In this document: piece by piece, positions 9,505-19,614 of the stretch
Layout of the letters: every line of letters begins with the position of its first letter
Numbering within the stretch: position 1 is the first letter of the stretch
DNA from: Hyalangium ruber
GTDB taxonomy: Bacteria; Myxococcota; Myxococcia; Myxococcales; Myxococcaceae
Reading direction: 5' to 3'
Assembly (NCBI RefSeq): GCF_034259325.1
Contig: NZ_JAXIVS010000004.1
Coordinates: 434,001-498,000, forward strand
DNA: 64,000 bases
Notes under the pieces: model-generated
Databases searched by the model: none
Told to the model about the DNA's origin: nothing
What the model saw: the letters and a program-made list of their open reading frames with translations, nothing else
Position numbers and translations under genes: made by a program

Positions 9505-10686
9505 TTACGAGTTGCCGACCGCCTTCAGGCGCGCCGAACCGCCCAGGGCGTCGACCAGCGCGTCCTTCTTGTCGGTGCGCTCCCAGGTGAACTCCTTCTC
9601 CGAGCGGCCGAAGTGACCGTAGGCGGCCGTCTTCTGGTAGATGGGCCGCAGCAGGTCCAGGGTCTCGATGATGCCGCGCGGACGCAGGTTGAACACGTCG
9701 CGGACCGCATCGGCGATCTTCTCCTCGGACGCCGTGGCGGTGCCGAACGTCTCCACCATCACGCTGACCGGGTCCGCCACGCCGATGGCGTAGGAGACCT
9801 GCACCTCGCAGCGGCGCGCCAGCCCGGCGGCCACCACGTTCTTGGCGATGTAGCGGCCCATGTAGGCAGCCGAGCGGTCCACCTTCGACGGATCCTTGCC
9901 CGAGAAGGCGCCGCCACCGTGACGGCCCATGCCGCCGTAGGTGTCGACGATGATCTTCCGGCCCGTCACGCCCGAGTCGCCCATGGGGCCACCCACCACG
10001 AAGCGGCCCGTGGGGTTGATGAAGAACTTGGTCTTCTTGTCCAGGAGCTTGGCCGGCAGCGCCTTGGCGATGACGTCCTCGCGGATGGCCTCGTGGATCT
10101 TCTTGTTGGAGATGTCCTCCGAGTGCTGCGTGGACACCACCACCGTGTCGATGCGCACCGGGCGGCCATCCTTGTACTGCACGCTGACCTGGCTCTTGCC
10201 GTCCGGGCGGATCCAGTCGTGCTGCTTGCGGCGCACCTCGGCCAGCCGGCGGGTCAGCGCGTGGGCGTAGTGCAGCGGGGCCGGCATCAGCTCCGGCGTC
10301 TCGTCGCAGGCGAAGCCGAACATCATGCCCTGGTCGCCGGCGCCCTGCTCCTTCTTGTTGTCCACGCCGCGCGCGATGTCCTGGCTCTGGCCCTCGATGG
10401 CCACCATGACGCCGCAGGTGTTGCCGTCATAGCCCATGGAGCTATCGGTGTAGCCGATGCGGCAGATGGTGCTGCGGACGATCTTCGGGATGTCCACGTA
10501 ACAGTTCGTCGTCACCTCGCCCGCCACGATGGCGAGGCCCGTCTTGACCAGGGTCTCCACGGCCACGCGGCCCTGCGGATCCTTGGCGAGGATGGCGTCC
10601 AGCACCCCGTCGGAGATCTGATCGGCGATCTTGTCCGGGTGGCCTTCGGTAACGGATTCAGACGTGAACATGAAGTCGGTAGGCAT
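9505..10686 (-). CDS. metK: S-adenosylmethionine synthetase
   Basis: 393 residues, cytosolic. It makes S-adenosylmethionine from methionine and ATP using Mg2+ and K+. Signatures seen: [17 protein letters not shown] at the N-terminus, [13 protein letters not shown], and the P-loop-like [16 protein letters not shown]. The ATG at 10686 is the conserved family start, preceded by GAGAAG. Together with ahcY just downstream it forms two steps of the activated-methyl cycle. I saw no SAM riboswitch in the 219-nt gap upstream. Confidence 0.97.
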   Translation of the reverse strand: MPTDFMFTSESVTEGHPDKIADQISDGVLDAILAKDPQGRVAVETLVKTGLAIVAGEVTTNCYVDIPKIVRSTICRIGYTDSSMGYDGNTCGVMVAIEGQSQDIARGVDNKKEQGAGDQGMMFGFACDETPELMPAPLHYAHALTRRLAEVRRKQHDWIRPDGKSQVSVQYKDGRPVRIDTVVVSTQHSEDISNKKIHEAIREDVIAKALPAKLLDKKTKFFINPTGRFVVGGPMGDSGVTGRKIIVDTYGGMGRHGGGAFSGKDPSKVDRSAAYMGRYIAKNVVAAGLARRCEVQVSYAIGVADPVSVMVETFGTATASEEKIADAVRDVFNLRPRGIIETLDLLRPIYQKTAAYGHFGRSEKEFTWERTDKKDALVDALGGSARLKAVGNS

Positions 10687-10905
10687 GTCTTCTCGAAAGT
10701 AGCGGGCAGGCAGGAACCACGAATAGCGCGGCGACACTAGACGTGGGCTCCTTCGAGAGTCAAACCCCGAAAACGCCCGGAGAATTCGCCCCGCGAGCAC
10801 CAGCCGGGCAGGCAGGAGCCGGAAGGCACGGCGTGAATTTTCCGGAGCGCCGCGCGTTCCCCTGGGCTACAGGAAGCCCTCGCTTCCCAAGGAACAAGGA
10901 CTCGT

Positions 10906-11490
10906 ATGAACGCTCGCCTCCGCTCCGTGCCCCTTCTGGCTGCCCTCGTTCTCTCTCTGCCGGCGCTCGCCGCGCCCAACGAGGCAGTCTCCAAGCCCGT
11001 GAAGACCGTCGTCCAGTCCGTGCGCTACAACAAGGACGTGGCCGCTCTCAAGCACTTCGGCGGTGAGCAGCAGGCCCGCTTCCTGCTGGGCGATGCGTGG
11101 GACAAGGGCACCGAGGCGCAGCGCAAGGAGTTCGTCCAGCTCTTCCACAACCTGTTCGCGAAGATCGCCTTCCCCAAGGTCCGCGACAACTTCAAGAACC
11201 TGGCCTCCATCACCTACGAGGACCCCGAGGTGACGGGCGAGGAGGCGAAGGTGGCCTCCACCATCGTCATCGACCACCCGATGAAGAAGCAGGAGCTCAA
11301 GCTCAAGTACAGCCTGGCCAAGGACAAGGCCGGCTGGAAGGTGGTGGACGTGGTGGTGCTCGGCGACTCGATGCTCACCGGCATTCGCGATGATCAGGTC
11401 CGCCCGCTGCTGAAGGATGGCGGCTGGGACGCGCTGCTCGACGCGATGCGCTCCAAGGACAAGGAGCTCGCCTCGGTGCAGATCAAGTAA
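10906..11490 (+). CDS. MlaC/Ttg2D-like phospholipid-binding periplasmic protein
   Basis: 194 residues. Signal peptide ending ALAAP; the mature part matches the MlaC family (tolerance protein Ttg2D): a helical NTF2-like fold with EFVQLFHNLFAKI and conserved strands ending in WKVVDVVVLGDSM. MlaC shuttles phospholipid between outer and inner membrane machinery. The permease, ATPase and MCE genes of a Mla system are not in the window, so the partner is unknown. The RND/MMPL exporter two genes on makes a lipid-transport role for the locus plausible. Confidence 0.82.
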   Translation: MNARLRSVPLLAALVLSLPALAAPNEAVSKPVKTVVQSVRYNKDVAALKHFGGEQQARFLLGDAWDKGTEAQRKEFVQLFHNLFAKIAFPKVRDNFKNLASITYEDPEVTGEEAKVASTIVIDHPMKKQELKLKYSLAKDKAGWKVVDVVVLGDSMLTGIRDDQVRPLLKDGGWDALLDAMRSKDKELASVQIK

Positions 11491-11510
11491 CCTGCCCGTT
11501 CGCTCACCCG

Positions 11511-11582
11511 CCGGGCGCTTCACCAGGGTGGGAGGAGACCGTAGAGCCGTGTAGGCTCCAGTCTCCTCCGCGAAGCGCCCGG
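11511..11582. other. three-tier nested inverted repeat
   Basis: Three coaxial perfect stems are nested in 72 nt: CCGGGCGCTTC (11511-11521) with GAAGCGCCCGG (11572-11582); GGAGGAGAC (11531-11539) with GTCTCCTCC (11561-11569); GAGCC (11544-11548) with GGCTC (11554-11558). It fills most of the gap between two plus-strand genes and ends 4 nt before the next ATG. There is no T-tract, so it is not a standard terminator; it may be a leader structure or a small mobile palindromic repeat. Confidence 0.6.
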
Positions 11583-11586
11583 CCCG

Positions 11587-13761
11587 ATGTCCACCTCTCA
11601 CATCTCCCAGCCTCCCCGCGCACGCAGCGAGCCTTCGGCCCGCGAGGTGGACGCCTTCTGCGTGCGCTATGCCCCGCGCGACCCGGGCCACGCGGCCATC
11701 CGGGCCCTGTGCCGGCTGCTCTACGCTCCTCCCACCGAAGGCTCGTTGGAGGAACGCTTCGCCTGGGTCGAGAGGTGCGTCGCCTGGCTCCGGGAACCTC
11801 GCCCCGTCCATGGCCTGGCCCAGGCCGATGAGCCCGAAGCGCCCGTTGCCCAGGGCCGGCTGGCCCTCTTGGTGCGCGTCCTCGAGGGAGAGTCCGCCAC
11901 GCGGAAGGCGGTGGCACGGCTGGTGGCCTCCGTCGTCTCCGAAGCCCGCGCCCTGAAGCTCTTCGCCCAGGTGGGGCTGCCCGGCCGCCAGGGCTTCTTC
12001 TCCGAGCTGACGGACCGGGTGCTGCGACACCTGCTGCCGACGCCACCCGACCCCGAGCGCCTCTCCGAGTTGCTGCTGCGCCTCTTCCCGGGCCCCACGG
12101 AGCTGGCCTGGCTGGAGTCCCTGCCCACCGCCCTGCTGACACGCCTCTTCGCCATGGTGGGCGAGCCGCAGCACCCCCTGCCGGCGCCCTCGGCCCTGCT
12201 CCGCGCCCACCTGGTGGACGCGCTCATCCTGCTGTCCACCCAGACGGCGGCGCTGGGGCTCGCGGAGGACGTGCGCGACCGCAGCCCGCAGGTGTCCTTC
12301 CGTGCCTCGCCCTTCCTGCGCCTGCGCCGCACGTGCGACAGCGTGCTCGCTCGGGATGCCGGTCCCGACACCCTGCGGGAGCTGAGCGCCTCGCTGGCCG
12401 AGTGCCGACAGGTGGTGACCCTGGTCACCCACCACCTGGAGCAGTCCGGGGTGAGCGTCGATCTCGTCTACCGGCTGGAGCGACTCCGCCGAGGGCTGGA
12501 CCGGATGGACGCCATCGCGCGGGTGCTGGGCACCGCTCGGGGCGAAGCGCGCTGCCGCGAGGGGCTGGCGTTGGTCGTGGACCTGCTGCACCAGGCCTAC
12601 GCGGACCGCTCCGTTCGGCACCTGGCGCGTACCAACCTGCGGCTGCTGGCGCGCAAGGTCATCGAGCGCGCGGGCCACTCGGGCGAGCAGTCCATCACCA
12701 CCACGCGGGCCGAGTTCCACGCCCTGGTGCATTCGGCCGCGGGAGGTGGGCTCGTCTCGGCGCTCATGGCCGCGGTCACCCTCTCCCTGGGCAGCCTCGT
12801 CCTCTCGCCCTTCTTCTCGGGGCTGGCCTACGCCGTCATCTACGTCGGCGGCTTCCTGCTGATGCAGTTGCTGGGCTTCGCCCTCGCCACCAAGCAGCCG
12901 TCCATGACGGCCGCGGCGCTGGCGAGCGCCATCAGCGAGGACTCCCACCCTCAAGGGGGACGGCTGAAGCGGCTGGTGGAGCTCATCCCTCGGATGACGC
13001 GCTCCCAGCTCGCCGCCGCCCTGGGGAACCTGAGCTGCGTGGTGCCCGCCGCCGTGGGCGTGGCCCTGGCGTTCCAGCTCGCCACCGGGCACCCGCTCCT
13101 CTCCCGGGAGCGCGCCCAAGCCCTGGTGGATGCGTTCCACCCGTGGCGCAGCGGCACCCTCCTGTGGGCGGCCTTCACCGGAGTCATTCTCTGGCTCTCC
13201 AGCGTGGGGGCCGGGTGGCTGGAGAACTTCTTCGTCTACCGGCGCATCCCCGAGGCGCTCGCGCACCACCGGGGCCTGCGAAGGTTGCTCGGCGAGCAGG
13301 GGGCACAGCGTCTGGCGGATGGCGCCCTGCGCCACGTGGCGGGCGTGGGAGGCAACGTCTCGCTGGGTCTGCTGCTGGGCGTCGCCCCGGGGATTGGCCG
13401 CCTCTTCGGGCTTCCCCTCCAGGTGCGCCACGTCACCCTCACCGTTGGCGCGCTGTCGGTCGCCGGCTGCACCCTGGGCCCCGATGCGGTGATGAGCCGG
13501 GAGTTCCTGGCCGCCCTCCTGGGGACCGTGGGCGTGGGCATCCTCAACTTCGGCGTCTCCTTTGCCCTGGCCCTGGCCTTGGCCCTGCGCGCTCGGGACG
13601 TCACCCCGCGCGATGGGGTGCTGCTGGCCCGCCTGGTGCTGCGGCGCTGGTGGCGCGAGCCCCGCTCCTTCCTGCTCCCACCTCGCGATGCCGCCCCCAC
13701 CCCGACAGAGGAGGCGTCCTCCGAGGCCTCGGCCCCCCTGGCAGGTGGCCCCGGTACCTGA
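11587..13761 (+). CDS. PF10136-type membrane protein (annotated as site-specific recombinase Gcr)
   Basis: 724 residues. The first half is soluble and helical (VTHHLEQSGVSVDLVYRLER is typical of the family). The second half has several hydrophobic segments, including VSALMAAVTLSLGSLVLSPF and FFSGLAYAVIYVGGFLLMQL. The family is named site-specific recombinase after Neisseria Gcr, but no recombinase catalytic motif is visible and the layout is that of an integral membrane protein. Its true role is unknown. It lies between a MlaC-like and an RND/MMPL gene, so an envelope role is my inference. Confidence 0.75.
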   Translation: MSTSHISQPPRARSEPSAREVDAFCVRYAPRDPGHAAIRALCRLLYAPPTEGSLEERFAWVERCVAWLREPRPVHGLAQADEPEAPVAQGRLALLVRVLEGESATRKAVARLVASVVSEARALKLFAQVGLPGRQGFFSELTDRVLRHLLPTPPDPERLSELLLRLFPGPTELAWLESLPTALLTRLFAMVGEPQHPLPAPSALLRAHLVDALILLSTQTAALGLAEDVRDRSPQVSFRASPFLRLRRTCDSVLARDAGPDTLRELSASLAECRQVVTLVTHHLEQSGVSVDLVYRLERLRRGLDRMDAIARVLGTARGEARCREGLALVVDLLHQAYADRSVRHLARTNLRLLARKVIERAGHSGEQSITTTRAEFHALVHSAAGGGLVSALMAAVTLSLGSLVLSPFFSGLAYAVIYVGGFLLMQLLGFALATKQPSMTAAALASAISEDSHPQGGRLKRLVELIPRMTRSQLAAALGNLSCVVPAAVGVALAFQLATGHPLLSRERAQALVDAFHPWRSGTLLWAAFTGVILWLSSVGAGWLENFFVYRRIPEALAHHRGLRRLLGEQGAQRLADGALRHVAGVGGNVSLGLLLGVAPGIGRLFGLPLQVRHVTLTVGALSVAGCTLGPDAVMSREFLAALLGTVGVGILNFGVSFALALALALRARDVTPRDGVLLARLVLRRWWREPRSFLLPPRDAAPTPTEEASSEASAPLAGGPGT

Positions 13762-13861
13762 GCGGCGGGGCCATTATCCCACCCCCGCCCGCAGCCCCAG
13801 CGGCCGGGCACCCAACCGTTGTCTTTCGAGCGGAGCCGTTTGCCGGTAGGGTCCGTCGGCA

Positions 13862-16468
13862 ATGAGCACCTCGTCCCACCCGCCCAACCGATTCTCGCTC
13901 GCCTATGCCAGCTTCATGGTCCGCAGGCCGGGCGTCGTCCTCCTCGTCATCCTCGCGTTGCTCGCCGCCTCCGTGTGGGGCGCGAGCAAGCTGACCATCA
14001 ACTCGAATCAGCTCGACCTCATCTCGCAAGAGCTGCCCGAGGTGAAAGAGGTCAAGCGCATCATCGACATGGTGGGTGGCAGCGGCTACCTCATGCTCGC
14101 GCTGCGCGGCTCGGACGAGCCCACCCTCAAGCGCGTCGCGGATGACCTTGCCGCGCAGATCCAGGCGGACAAGGAGAACGTCCGTTTCCTTACCTACAAG
14201 CTCCCGGTCGAGTTCGTGCAGGAGAACATGGTCCTCTTCGTCAAGACGGAGGACCTGGCCGAGGGCAAGCGCCGCATCATGGCGTACATGAAGGATCAGC
14301 TGCGCCGCAGCAACCCCTTCTACATCGAGCTGAAGAAGACCGAGCCGGTGAAGCTCGAGCTGCAGGACCTGATCGACAAGTACTCCAGCGTCGGCAAGAA
14401 GAGCATCCGCGACGACTACTACATCTCCCAGGATCGGAAGATGATGATGATGCTCATCAAGCCGATGTGGGACACCAACGAGCTCGGCAAGTCGAAGGCC
14501 TACGTCGAGAAGCTCACCCAGGATCTGGCCGAGTACTCCAAGACGAACGCCGCGGGCGTGAAGCTGGTGGAGGACTACGACTTGATGGGCGACGCGAAGA
14601 CGGTCGCCTACGGCTTCACCGGCTCCTACAAGACGGCGGTCGATGACTCGTACGCCATCGAGGAGTCGCTGGGACCGGTGGCCGTCATCGCCTTCCTGGC
14701 CATCCTGGCCATCACCATCGCCTTCTTCCGCAAGTGGGCTCCCACGGTCATCGTGGTGAGCGGCATGGTGATCGGCACCCTCATCACCATGGGCTTCACC
14801 TACGCCACCGTGGGTGAGCTCAACATGATCACCAGCATCCTCGGCGGAATCCTGATGGGGTTCGGCATCGACTTCGGCATCCACTTCATCTTCCGCACGA
14901 GGCTGGAGCTGGGCGCGGGCAAGCCGTACGACGTGGCCATCCGGGACGCCATCATCAACGCGGGCCGCCCCGCGCTGGTGTCCGCGGTGGTGACGGCCGG
15001 CTCGTTCATGGTGCTGATGGTCAGCGACTTCCGCGGCTTCAGCCAGTTCGGCTTCCTGGCCGGCTGCGGCACGCTCATCCTCGGCTTCACGCTGTTCGCC
15101 TGGAGCCCCGCGCTGCTGGCGCTGGCTGGCCGCATCAACCCCACCCTGCCCCAGCGCCTCATCGGCGTGATGCAGCCCCCGGCGGCCACCAACGCCTCGG
15201 GCAAGGAGGTCCGCTTCCCGCGTCCCCGCCTGCTGCTGGGCGTGAGCACCGTCATCGTCGTGCTGGTGTGCGCCGCCGCCGTGCCGTGGAACAGCTCCGA
15301 TCCGGCCCCTGGCCAGAAGCTCAGCTTCTTCGAGCGCATCCAGCGCGGCGTGGGCTTCAACTACAACACCCGCGCGCTCATCCCCGAGGGCCAGCCCTCG
15401 GTGCGCCTGCAGGACGAGATCAGCGCGCGCTTCCAGATCTCCAGCGACCCCATCGCCGTCTACACGAAGACGCTCGAGGAGGCGAAGCAGGTCTACGAAG
15501 AGCTCACCGGGCACCCGGAGAAGTACAAGTCCATCGACCAGGTGGTGAGCATCTACACCTTCGTCCCGCCGCCGGAGATCGCCAAGGCCAACCGGAAGAT
15601 CCTCGATGAGTGGGAGGAGGAGCTGAAGGAGATCGACGTGGCGGCGCTGCCGCCGGAGATGCAGGAGAAGGCGGCCCTCTTCAAGAAGATGCTGTCGGCC
15701 CAGCCCTTCGACGTCCACGGCGTGCCGGACATCTACGCCAACCAGTTCCGCCACCTGCCCACCACGAAGCCGGAGAACCACGGCTACCTGACGTTCATCT
15801 ACCCCAGCGTGGACCTGTGGGACGGCAAGCTGATGCTCCAGTTCGCCGACGAGACCAGCATCATCAAGACGGCCGACGGCAAGGAGTTCCGGGCCGCCGG
15901 CGCCGCGCAGCTCTACGCGCGGCTGGCGCGCATCGTGCTGGCCGACGGCAAGCTCACCGTGCTGCTCGTGTCGCTGTGGATCCTCGTCATGCACTTCGCC
16001 GACTTCCGCAGCGTGCCGCTGGCGCTCGCCTCGGTGATTCCGCTCACCGTGGGCCTGGCGATGATGCTGGGGTTCATGTCGCTGTTCGATCTGCGGCTGA
16101 ACTTCATGAACATCATCATCCTGCCCATCCTCCTGGGCTTCGGCGTCAGCCACGGTCTGTACCTGCTGCACCGCTTCCTGGAAGGCACCTCTCCGGTGGT
16201 GGCGCTGCGCAGCGTCGGCGCCGCGGTGGCCTCCTCCACCCTCACCGCGGTGGCCGGCTTCGCGGCGCTCCTGGCCGCCAAGCACAACGGCCTGAAGTCC
16301 ATGGGCCTGGTGGCCACCATCGGCCTCTTCACCACGCTGGTGGTGTCCTTCACCGTGCTCGCCGCGGTGATGCAGCTGCTGCACGATCAGCGCGTGCGCA
16401 AGAGCGGGAAGCCTCCCTCGGACCTCGCCTCCCCGGGCGCGACTGACTCCGAGACCAAGGCAGCCTGA
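13862..16468 (+). CDS. RND/MMPL-family membrane transporter
   Basis: 868 residues with duplicated halves. Each has one leading membrane helix, a large periplasmic domain and a cluster of membrane helices; the second helix sets carry GILMGFGIDFGIHFIF and LPILLGFGVSHGLYLLH, the RND helix-4 pattern. It resembles the MMPL/HpnN branch, which moves hydrophobic lipids such as hopanoids out of the inner membrane. The cargo cannot be told from sequence. It begins 100 nt after the PF10136 gene, with no obvious terminator between them. The MlaC-like protein nearby suggests a shared lipid-traffic theme. Confidence 0.88.
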   Translation: MSTSSHPPNRFSLAYASFMVRRPGVVLLVILALLAASVWGASKLTINSNQLDLISQELPEVKEVKRIIDMVGGSGYLMLALRGSDEPTLKRVADDLAAQIQADKENVRFLTYKLPVEFVQENMVLFVKTEDLAEGKRRIMAYMKDQLRRSNPFYIELKKTEPVKLELQDLIDKYSSVGKKSIRDDYYISQDRKMMMMLIKPMWDTNELGKSKAYVEKLTQDLAEYSKTNAAGVKLVEDYDLMGDAKTVAYGFTGSYKTAVDDSYAIEESLGPVAVIAFLAILAITIAFFRKWAPTVIVVSGMVIGTLITMGFTYATVGELNMITSILGGILMGFGIDFGIHFIFRTRLELGAGKPYDVAIRDAIINAGRPALVSAVVTAGSFMVLMVSDFRGFSQFGFLAGCGTLILGFTLFAWSPALLALAGRINPTLPQRLIGVMQPPAATNASGKEVRFPRPRLLLGVSTVIVVLVCAAAVPWNSSDPAPGQKLSFFERIQRGVGFNYNTRALIPEGQPSVRLQDEISARFQISSDPIAVYTKTLEEAKQVYEELTGHPEKYKSIDQVVSIYTFVPPPEIAKANRKILDEWEEELKEIDVAALPPEMQEKAALFKKMLSAQPFDVHGVPDIYANQFRHLPTTKPENHGYLTFIYPSVDLWDGKLMLQFADETSIIKTADGKEFRAAGAAQLYARLARIVLADGKLTVLLVSLWILVMHFADFRSVPLALASVIPLTVGLAMMLGFMSLFDLRLNFMNIIILPILLGFGVSHGLYLLHRFLEGTSPVVALRSVGAAVASSTLTAVAGFAALLAAKHNGLKSMGLVATIGLFTTLVVSFTVLAAVMQLLHDQRVRKSGKPPSDLASPGATDSETKAA

Positions 16469-16490
16469 GCCCTCTCGCCGGGTCTCGCCC

Positions 16491-17594
16491 TTACTCCGCG
16501 AAGGGCGAGGCCATGCGGATGGTCGGCCTCGAGTGTTCGGTCAGCTCGTCGCTCGAAGCGGCGGGCACCTGCCTCGAGGCCTCCTGCGGGCGCTTGTGGG
16601 CGCGCCGCTCTCCAGACACCCGGGTCTCCATGAGCCCCGCGCGCAGCACGGGCGGGGCCGTGAGCACCGGGGTCCGCGGCACCTCCGTGGTGACGCGCGT
16701 GATGAACCGGGCCACCTGTGACTCTCCCACGGGCCTGCCGGTGGTGCGCAGGAACGCCTCCAGATCCGCCTGGAAGGCGCGGCAGTCCGGATAGCGCTGC
16801 TCACGGTCCTTGGCGAGGGCGCGATTGAGCAGCCGCTGGACCGCCGAGGGTAGATCCGGCCGGCGCTTCAGCGCGGGAATGAGCGGCTCGGAGAGGATGG
16901 CTCGGGCCATGCTCGCCTCGGTGGTCGCGTCGAACGGCTTGCGGCCCGTCAGCAGCTCATAGAAGACGACGCCCAGCGCGTACACGTCCACCCGCCGGTC
17001 CAGGTTATTGCCACGCAGCTGCTCGGGCGCCATGTACGAGAGCTTGCCTTTGACGACGCCCGTCTGCGTCCGGTGGACCTGACCGGCCGCCTTGGCGATG
17101 CCGAAGTCCACCACCTTCACCGTGCCCTGGCTCGACAGCAGGATGTTGTCCAGGCTCACGTCCCGGTGGATGAGCTCCCACGGCTTTCGCGTCGCGGGGT
17201 CGCAGAACTCGTGGGCGAAGGCCAGCCCTCCACAGGCCTCGGCGATGATCCACGCGCACAGCTCGGGCGGCAGCGGAATGCCGAGCCCGCTGGCGCTCCG
17301 CACCAGCGCGCGCAGGCTGGGCCCGTCGATGTACTCCATGGCCAGGTAGTAGACGTTCCCGGCCCGGCCCAGATCGAAGATCTGAACGATGTTGGTGTGG
17401 GAGAGCTGCGAGGCCAGCCTCGCCTCGGACAGGAACATCTGCACGAAGGAGGGCTCCTCCGCGAGGTGCGGGAGGATGCGCTTGAGCACCAGGGTCTTCT
17501 CGAAGCCCCCAGGACCGGTGGCCTTGGCGAGGAACAGCTCCGCCATGCCCCCCGTGGCGATCTTTCGGATGAGCTGGTACTTGCCGACTTGCAT
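16491..17594 (-). CDS. Ser/Thr protein kinase
   Basis: 367 residues. Kinase domain near the N-terminus with [11 protein letters not shown] loop, LVLKRI Lys, [11 protein letters not shown] (the S-for-K variant of the catalytic loop common in myxobacteria), DFGIAK and APEQ. A short basic tail of about 90 residues follows, with no membrane segment, so it is cytosolic. I start at the ATG at 17594 (MQVGKYQLI), just before the domain; the frame is open 27 codons further without a better start. It converges on the RND/MMPL gene with a 22-nt gap. Confidence 0.92.
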   Translation of the reverse strand: MQVGKYQLIRKIATGGMAELFLAKATGPGGFEKTLVLKRILPHLAEEPSFVQMFLSEARLASQLSHTNIVQIFDLGRAGNVYYLAMEYIDGPSLRALVRSASGLGIPLPPELCAWIIAEACGGLAFAHEFCDPATRKPWELIHRDVSLDNILLSSQGTVKVVDFGIAKAAGQVHRTQTGVVKGKLSYMAPEQLRGNNLDRRVDVYALGVVFYELLTGRKPFDATTEASMARAILSEPLIPALKRRPDLPSAVQRLLNRALAKDREQRYPDCRAFQADLEAFLRTTGRPVGESQVARFITRVTTEVPRTPVLTAPPVLRAGLMETRVSGERRAHKRPQEASRQVPAASSDELTEHSRPTIRMASPFAE

Positions 17595-17762
17595 TCCGGA
17601 CAAGCTGATCCGGTTTCGCGAGGGCGCGAGTCCCGCCCAGAGGATCCCCACGCGTGAATGTGCGAGCGCGCACACTCCCGCGAACCTCCGTGTGCCCTAC
17701 TCAGCAGAGCGGGACACGGAGGCCTCGGACTCTCGAAGGCTGAGAAATCGGTCCGTTCGGAC
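17595..17762. other. 168-nt gap with hairpins
   Basis: No gene. A stem CCTCCGTGT(g)CCC / GGGACACGGAGG (17685-17722) and a 12-bp palindrome GTCCGTTCGGAC (17751-17762) lie directly after the DUF885 gene stop. They may end that transcript, but there is no T-run. Confidence 0.4.
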
Positions 17763-19511
17763 TCAGGCCTTCTTGCTCCGGTCGATCCAGGCGTTCACGT
17801 GCGTCTCCAGCACATCGAGCGGCACGGCCCCGTTCTCGAGGACGGCGTCGTGGAAGGCGCGCAGGTCGAACTTCGCGCCCAGCTCACGCTCGGCCTTGGC
17901 GCGCAGCTCGCGAATCTTCAGCTCGCCAATCTTGTAGGCCAGCGCCTGCCCAGGCCAGGTGATGTAGCGGTTGACCTCGGCCTCGATGTTGTGGCGCGAC
18001 AGGGCGGTGTTCTCCAGCATGAAGTCGATGGCCTGCTCACGCGTCCAGCCCTTGGCGTGCATGCCGGTGTCCACCACGAGGCGGCAGGCCCGCCACATCT
18101 CGTACGACAGGCGCCCGAAGTCCTTCTCCGGCGTGTCGTAGAGGCCCATCTCGATGCCCAGGCGCTCCGAGTAGAGCCCCCAGCCCTCGATGAAGGCGGT
18201 GAAGAAGGCCGCGTGTCGGCGGAACTTCGGCAGCTCCAGTTCCTGCTGCAGGGCGAGCTGCTGGTGGTGGCCGGGCACCGCCTCATGCACGGTGAGCGCG
18301 GGCAGCTCGAACAGCGGGCGCTGGTCGAGCTTGCTGGTGTTGACGCGGTAGACGCCAGCACGGCCGGTCTCGGCGGCACCCGCCTCGTAGTAGGCGGTGG
18401 TCGTGCCCTCGGCGATGTCGGCGGGAATCTCCTTCACCGTGTAGGGCAGGCGGGGCAGGCGCCCGAACAGCTTTGGCATCTCGCCGTCGATGCGCTTGGC
18501 CAGGAGCGAGGCCTCCCTCATCAGCTCCTCGCCCGTCTTCGGGTAGTGCTTCGGGTCGGTGCGCAGGTACTGCACATAGGCCTTGCGGTCGCCCTTGAAG
18601 CCAGCGCGCTGGATGACCTGCTCCATCTCGGCGCGGATGCGCGCGACCTCCGAGAGGCCGAGCTGGTGGATCTGCTCGGGCGTCATGTCCGTGGTGGTCA
18701 TCACCCGCACGCGCCAGGCGTAGTAGTCCTTGCCGCCCGGCATCGTGGAGGCCCCCACGGTCTTGCGGCACTTCGGCGCGTACTGCTTCGTATAGAAGGT
18801 CTGGAACTCGCGGTAGGCGGGCACCAACTGGGTGCGGATGATCGTCTGCGCCCGGGTCTTGAGCGCCGTCCAGTCCGCCTCGGAGATGCTCGCCGGCTTC
18901 GTGGCGAAGGGCTGGTAGAACACCGACTGCGTCGGGTCGCTGACGATGTGCGGGGTGATCGTCTTCTCGAAGCCCTCCATCGGAGCACAGGGCTGCACGT
19001 AGCCGCCCTTGAGCGCCTCGCGCGTCACCTCCGTCGACGCCTTGTTGTAGGCCGGATAGGCCTCGAGCCGGGCGAGGTAGCTCTCGTAATCCGCCTTCGT
19101 ATAGAAGGGCAGCATGTCGGGCAGCCGGGCCAGGAAGACGTGCCAGCCGCCCCGGCTGCTGAGCCGCATGGTGCGCTGGCCGAAGCGGTTGCCCTCCACC
19201 TCCTGCGCGAGGTCGCCCCTCAGGACGGTGAGGTTTACCCGGTCGGCCTCGGACAGCTGGCTCTTGTCGAGCTTGTCGAGCCGGGCGATGAACGCCTGCG
19301 CCTCACGCGCCCGCTTGTCCGCCTCCGCGAGCGAGGGGTTCCCCAGTTCACGGTCGTAGTCGCGTACCCCGAGGTCCGTCGCCTGGATGGGGTTGCCCTT
19401 GAGGTGCCAGGCCCAGTGCTCGTCGAGCAGCTTCTGGAAGTCCTCGGTCGGCGTGGCCGCCCACGCCGAGGAGGACAACAGGCCTGCGACAGCCAGCGAC
19501 AGGATTCGCAT
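17763..19511 (-). CDS. DUF885 family exported protein, predicted metallopeptidase
   Basis: 582 residues with a cleavable signal peptide (SSSAWAA). DUF885 proteins share LTVHEAVPGHHQQ and FIEGWGLYSERLG, both present; HEAVPGHH and the downstream Glu-rich helix look like zinc ligands of a gluzincin-like peptidase, but the reaction is not established for most members. The predicted location is periplasmic or outside the cell. GGGAG lies before the ATG at 19511. Divergent from the lipoprotein gene at 19615. Confidence 0.85.
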   Translation of the reverse strand: MRILSLAVAGLLSSSAWAATPTEDFQKLLDEHWAWHLKGNPIQATDLGVRDYDRELGNPSLAEADKRAREAQAFIARLDKLDKSQLSEADRVNLTVLRGDLAQEVEGNRFGQRTMRLSSRGGWHVFLARLPDMLPFYTKADYESYLARLEAYPAYNKASTEVTREALKGGYVQPCAPMEGFEKTITPHIVSDPTQSVFYQPFATKPASISEADWTALKTRAQTIIRTQLVPAYREFQTFYTKQYAPKCRKTVGASTMPGGKDYYAWRVRVMTTTDMTPEQIHQLGLSEVARIRAEMEQVIQRAGFKGDRKAYVQYLRTDPKHYPKTGEELMREASLLAKRIDGEMPKLFGRLPRLPYTVKEIPADIAEGTTTAYYEAGAAETGRAGVYRVNTSKLDQRPLFELPALTVHEAVPGHHQQLALQQELELPKFRRHAAFFTAFIEGWGLYSERLGIEMGLYDTPEKDFGRLSYEMWRACRLVVDTGMHAKGWTREQAIDFMLENTALSRHNIEAEVNRYITWPGQALAYKIGELKIRELRAKAERELGAKFDLRAFHDAVLENGAVPLDVLETHVNAWIDRSKKA

Positions 19512-19614
19512 GTGGATCTCCCAAAAAGTGGGGCCCCGAACACCCTCCGCGGCACTTCATTCCCTTGAGTTCGCGCGCCCACATGGCCTACATGGCCAGG
19601 AGAGGGAGACGACC

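Noticed and set aside
10867-13431. Very long antisense reading frame (854 codons), with similar ones at 13601-16384, 129-1760 and 38377-41427
   Set aside because: High-GC genes with strong third-position bias leave antisense frames open; the translations are low-complexity (His, Gln, Arg, Gly) and overlap well-supported genes.
11587-13761. A true site-specific recombinase
   Set aside because: No Tyr or Ser recombinase motif is present and the second half is a series of membrane segments; the family name is historical.
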